Positions 6,074 through 7,942 of a DNA stretch of 7,942 nt are shown here, in pieces. Both the position numbers and the translations under genes were made by a program. Position 1 is the stretch's first letter. Each line of letters starts with the position of its first letter. The DNA is taken from positions 179,345 to 187,286 of the forward strand of contig CP070743.1 of the NCBI GenBank assembly GCA_020348185.1. The letters run 5' to 3'. This stretch comes from Nitrospirota bacterium. Its GTDB lineage: Bacteria; Nitrospirota; Nitrospiria; Nitrospirales; UBA8639. The notes beneath the pieces are model-generated. The model worked only from the letters and a program-made list of their open reading frames with translations. It was not told the DNA's origin and did not search any database.

Positions 6074-6167
6074 TCCTCAGGTCCACGAGCTATTTCGCTT
6101 GCTCAGATTTTTAAGCACTGTCCATTCATCGTGGTCTCATCTCTCACCTCTATTTTAGGGGGAATCC

Positions 6168-6719
6168 ATGCGTCATCATTTCAGAAAATTTGTCATCGGC
6201 TTGATGGTCATAGGCGTCATCATCCCGCTGAACCAGGCGTTGGCAAAGAAATACGAACTCACGCGAAACAGCGTTGAAGACCCCACCGCCATTCATGCCG
6301 AAGAAATTTCTCTTTATCGGGTTAAATTAGGCGATCCTGAAGCCAAGGCCGTAGAAATGTTAGTCGAAGAAAGAATTTCTGGAGTCCGCGCTGAGCAAGA
6401 AGGAACGTTCATTCTTCTTTGGGATAAACAAAAACCGACAGGAGCCATGGCCGGGGTGCGAATCATGGATGGGAAAGTTGACCTGATTTTTGTCAATAAT
6501 CGATTTGCCCATAAAGTCCGTGGAATTTTCCGCCGGGTCCTGACTTCCAAAACGGCCCAACAAATCCGGGAACTCCTCGGGAAGGAAGATTTTCCAAACG
6601 AAACGCTAATGGGGGCTAAGCTTCTATACGAGGAAAAAGGGTTTATCGTGAATTTCCTCGATCGAAGTGTCAACATCGAATTTTGTTTGGGCTGCTCCGA
6701 TCTCTATAACCCCTTTTAA
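6168..6719 (+). CDS. Exported 183-residue protein of unknown function
   Basis: The protein begins with a clear Sec signal peptide: basic MRHHFRK, a hydrophobic core at about 8-20 and an ALA cleavage site after residue 26. The mature part of about 157 residues should be periplasmic or otherwise exported, and there is no lipobox cysteine. AGGGGG (6157-6162), five bases before the ATG, serves as ribosome binding site and supports this start. Two segments, ISLYRVKLGDPEAKAVEMLV (47-66) and TAQQIRELLG (129-138), each precede beta-like stretches. The pattern is faintly similar to small repeat domains of the BamE/SmpA kind, a weak structural guess only. A CLGC pair (173-176) near the C-terminus could form a disulfide or bind a metal. 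The gene has its own promoter, is divergent from uvrA and lies 96 bases before ruvB. No repair role is implied, since the product leaves the cytoplasm. Confidence 0.85.
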   Translation: MRHHFRKFVIGLMVIGVIIPLNQALAKKYELTRNSVEDPTAIHAEEISLYRVKLGDPEAKAVEMLVEERISGVRAEQEGTFILLWDKQKPTGAMAGVRIMDGKVDLIFVNNRFAHKVRGIFRRVLTSKTAQQIRELLGKEDFPNETLMGAKLLYEEKGFIVNFLDRSVNIEFCLGCSDLYNPF

Positions 6720-6722
6720 TCT

Positions 6723-6743
6723 GAATCTAGCATTTCTGGATTC
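6723..6743 (+). terminator. Hairpin just after the exported-protein gene, possible weak terminator
   Basis: GAATCTAG and CTGGATTC form an eight-pair stem (one T-G pair) with a five-base CATTT loop, three bases after the stop codon. The tail TTCTCC is only moderately T-rich, so it may terminate partly or merely protect the 3' end of the message and allow read-through into ruvB. Confidence 0.4.
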
Positions 6744-6765
6744 TTCTCCACTGCCACCAAGCGGT

Positions 6766-6780
6766 GAACGGAGTCTGTTC
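6766..6780. promoter_or_regulatory. Imperfect GAAC...GTTC palindrome upstream of ruvB
   Basis: GAACGGAGTCTGTTC is a 15-base imperfect palindrome with seven-base arms and one mismatch per arm, 35 bases before the ruvB start. GAAC/GTTC half sites recall LexA operators of some bacteria, but the spacing differs from the Bacillus-type box (7 bases between half sites here, 4 there). No matching site was found before uvrA. It could be an operator or chance. Confidence 0.25.
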
Positions 6781-6815
6781 CCATTCACCATTCGTCAGCT
6801 CACCGTACCTCTTCT

Positions 6816-7838
6816 ATGAATGACCGATTCCTTTCCAGCCAGATGCTTGAAGAGGAACAGAATCTTGAAGGTTCCCTTCGACCGCAGCGATTAGCGGAGT
6901 ACATTGGCCAAGAGCGAATGAAGGAGTCGCTTCGCGTGTGTATTGAAGCGGCGACTCGACGGAGTGAGTCGCTAGACCACGCCATTTTCTATGGACCGCC
7001 AGGATTGGGTAAAACAACGATTGCCCATGTCATCGCGAGGGAGATGGGAGGGAACATTCGTTCGACATCCGGGCTCGTCCTCGCTCATGCTGGTGATTTA
7101 GCTGCAATTCTTGCCAATCTCCAAGAACGGGACGTCCTTTTTATCGATGAAATTCACCGCCTCCCCCCAGCCGTGGAAGAAGCGCTATACCCAGCGATGG
7201 AAGATTTCCAAATCGACCTTGTCATTGGGCAGGGTCCCTCCGTCCGCACCATGAAGCTTGACCTTCCGCCCTTTACGTTGATTGGAGCCACCACGAAGGC
7301 CGGCTCCCTGACCTCTCCTCTCCGGGAACGATTTGGCCTCGTTTATCGGCTGGACTTCTACTCACCTGAGGATTTGCAGACCATTATCATACGATCGGCT
7401 GGATTGCTTGGGGTGCCGATCGATACTGAAGCCGCCACGGAAATCGCCAAGCGTTCAAGAGGAACACCTCGAATCGCCAATCGATTAATCAAGCGGGCCA
7501 GAGATTTTGCGGAGGTGAAAGCCCAAGGACTCATCACCCAGCAGGTTGCACAAGACGCGTTAGCGTGGCTGGGAGTCGATCAGGCCGGCTTCGATGAAAT
7601 GGATCGAAAAATCCTGCTAACGATCATTGAGAAGTTTAAAGGCGGCCCTGTGGGAATCGAAGCCGTGGCGGCTGCGGTCCAGGAAGAAAAAGCCACGTTG
7701 GAAGATGTGTATGAACCCTTTCTCATTCAATCAGGCTTTTTGGATCGAACCGCTCGCGGACGTCAAGCCACGACACGGGCTTTAGAATATTTTGGGAAGC
7801 TCAACAATTTATTCAGCACCGGCCATCAGGATCAATAA
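6816..7838 (+). CDS. ruvB: RuvB, Holliday-junction branch-migration ATPase
   Basis: A 340-residue AAA+ motor, normal length for the family. As a hexamer on each DNA arm, with RuvA at the junction, it drives branch migration before RuvC cleaves. Visible in order are the N-terminal LRPQRLAEYIGQ (21-32), Walker A GPPGLGKT (60-67), Walker B LFIDEIH (108-114), EEALYPAMED (121-130), sensor I GATT (157-160), arginine finger R172 in RERFG, the sensor II region GTPRIANRL (216-224) and a C-terminal winged helix with PFLIQSGFLDRTARGR (301-316). All key residues are present. The start is ATG 6816; the next in-frame ATG (6843) would cut the conserved lead-in, and neither has a Shine-Dalgarno site. ruvA and ruvC are not adjacent, so the resolvasome genes are split. 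Expression could come from the promoter at 6045 or from an undetected one near the palindrome at 6766. Confidence 0.98.
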   Translation: MNDRFLSSQMLEEEQNLEGSLRPQRLAEYIGQERMKESLRVCIEAATRRSESLDHAIFYGPPGLGKTTIAHVIAREMGGNIRSTSGLVLAHAGDLAAILANLQERDVLFIDEIHRLPPAVEEALYPAMEDFQIDLVIGQGPSVRTMKLDLPPFTLIGATTKAGSLTSPLRERFGLVYRLDFYSPEDLQTIIIRSAGLLGVPIDTEAATEIAKRSRGTPRIANRLIKRARDFAEVKAQGLITQQVAQDALAWLGVDQAGFDEMDRKILLTIIEKFKGGPVGIEAVAAAVQEEKATLEDVYEPFLIQSGFLDRTARGRQATTRALEYFGKLNNLFSTGHQDQ

Positions 7839-7870
7839 AACTAACAGGTTTGTTTCATGATGAAGGAAGC

Positions 7871-7942
7871 GTTTCGGGTTTCGGGTAAAAATAATGCACT
7901 TTCTATTTTTTAACTCGACACCTTAAACCTGAAACTCGAAAC
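7871..7942. repeat. GTTTCG...CGAAAC inverted repeat, copy 3, at the window end
   Basis: A 72-base element starting GTTTCGGGTTTCGGG and ending CCTGAAACTCGAAAC. The two 15-base ends are complementary at 13 positions, and the other two can pair as G-U, so RNA from this strand could form a continuous 15-pair stem around a 42-base AT-rich loop. Inside the right arm, units CTTAAAC, CTGAAAC and TCGAAAC follow each other at 7-base intervals. It lies 32 bases after ruvB and could act as that gene's 3' hairpin. The element may continue beyond the window. Confidence 0.65.

Larger units (their letters stand above)
5818..6167. other. Divergent intergenic region between uvrA and the exported-protein gene
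   Basis: These 350 bases carry no convincing gene. From left to right they hold a half copy of the GTTTCG repeat (5842-5885), an extended -10 promoter pointing at uvrA (5984-5992), a -35/-10 promoter pointing right (6045-6073) and a 5' leader of about 90 bases before ATG 6168. A short + strand reading frame overlapping the uvrA start is taken as an antisense shadow. Confidence 0.7.

Noticed and set aside
7860..7916. Short ATG frame after ruvB
   Set aside because: It has 18 codons, mostly within the GTTTCG repeat, with no sign of coding.

Overview
The window is chromosomal DNA of mixed housekeeping and small-protein content from a hopanoid-making bacterium. HpnA beside a farnesyl-diphosphate synthase, base composition near half G+C, scarce Shine-Dalgarno sites and short GTTTCG-type intergenic repeats together suggest a Nitrospira-like (Nitrospirota) genome, perhaps the marine, lower-GC lineage. 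That placement is an inference from gene content and recall, with no search behind it. No rRNA, tRNA, CRISPR array, transposase, integrase or phage gene was seen.

Left part (1-2173): a possible gene end at the window edge and a small + strand ORF with a good ribosome binding site. These are followed, on the - strand, by hpnA (NAD-dependent epimerase/reductase of hopanoid loci) and upstream of it ispA (short-chain trans-prenyl diphosphate synthase). The two plausibly form one isoprenoid/hopanoid unit read right to left. A repeat with inverted ends sits in the 156-base gap between them.

Middle (2174-3301): after 277 bases without a convincing gene, three small + strand genes follow. The first encodes a protein whose cysteines and histidine fit a C4HC3 (PHD-like) zinc finger; its promoter is placed so that the mRNA would be leaderless. 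The second overlaps it by an ATGA junction and encodes a protein with three predicted membrane segments. The third encodes a 60-residue basic beta-rich protein with a strong ribosome binding site. This is the least understood part of the window.

Right part (3310-7942): uvrA (- strand) ends 8 bases from the small-protein cluster. It encodes a class I UvrA that keeps both ABC ATPase cores, the UvrB-binding region and both Cys4 zinc sites, but lacks nearly all of the insertion domain after the first zinc site. A 350-base divergent intergenic region carries opposed promoters for uvrA and for a gene encoding an exported 183-residue protein of unknown function. After that gene come a hairpin and ruvB, the Holliday-junction branch-migration ATPase. 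ruvA and ruvC are not next to it. The window ends exactly on another GTTTCG...CGAAAC repeat. uvrA and ruvB both serve DNA repair but lie on opposite strands, so they are neighbours and not an operon.
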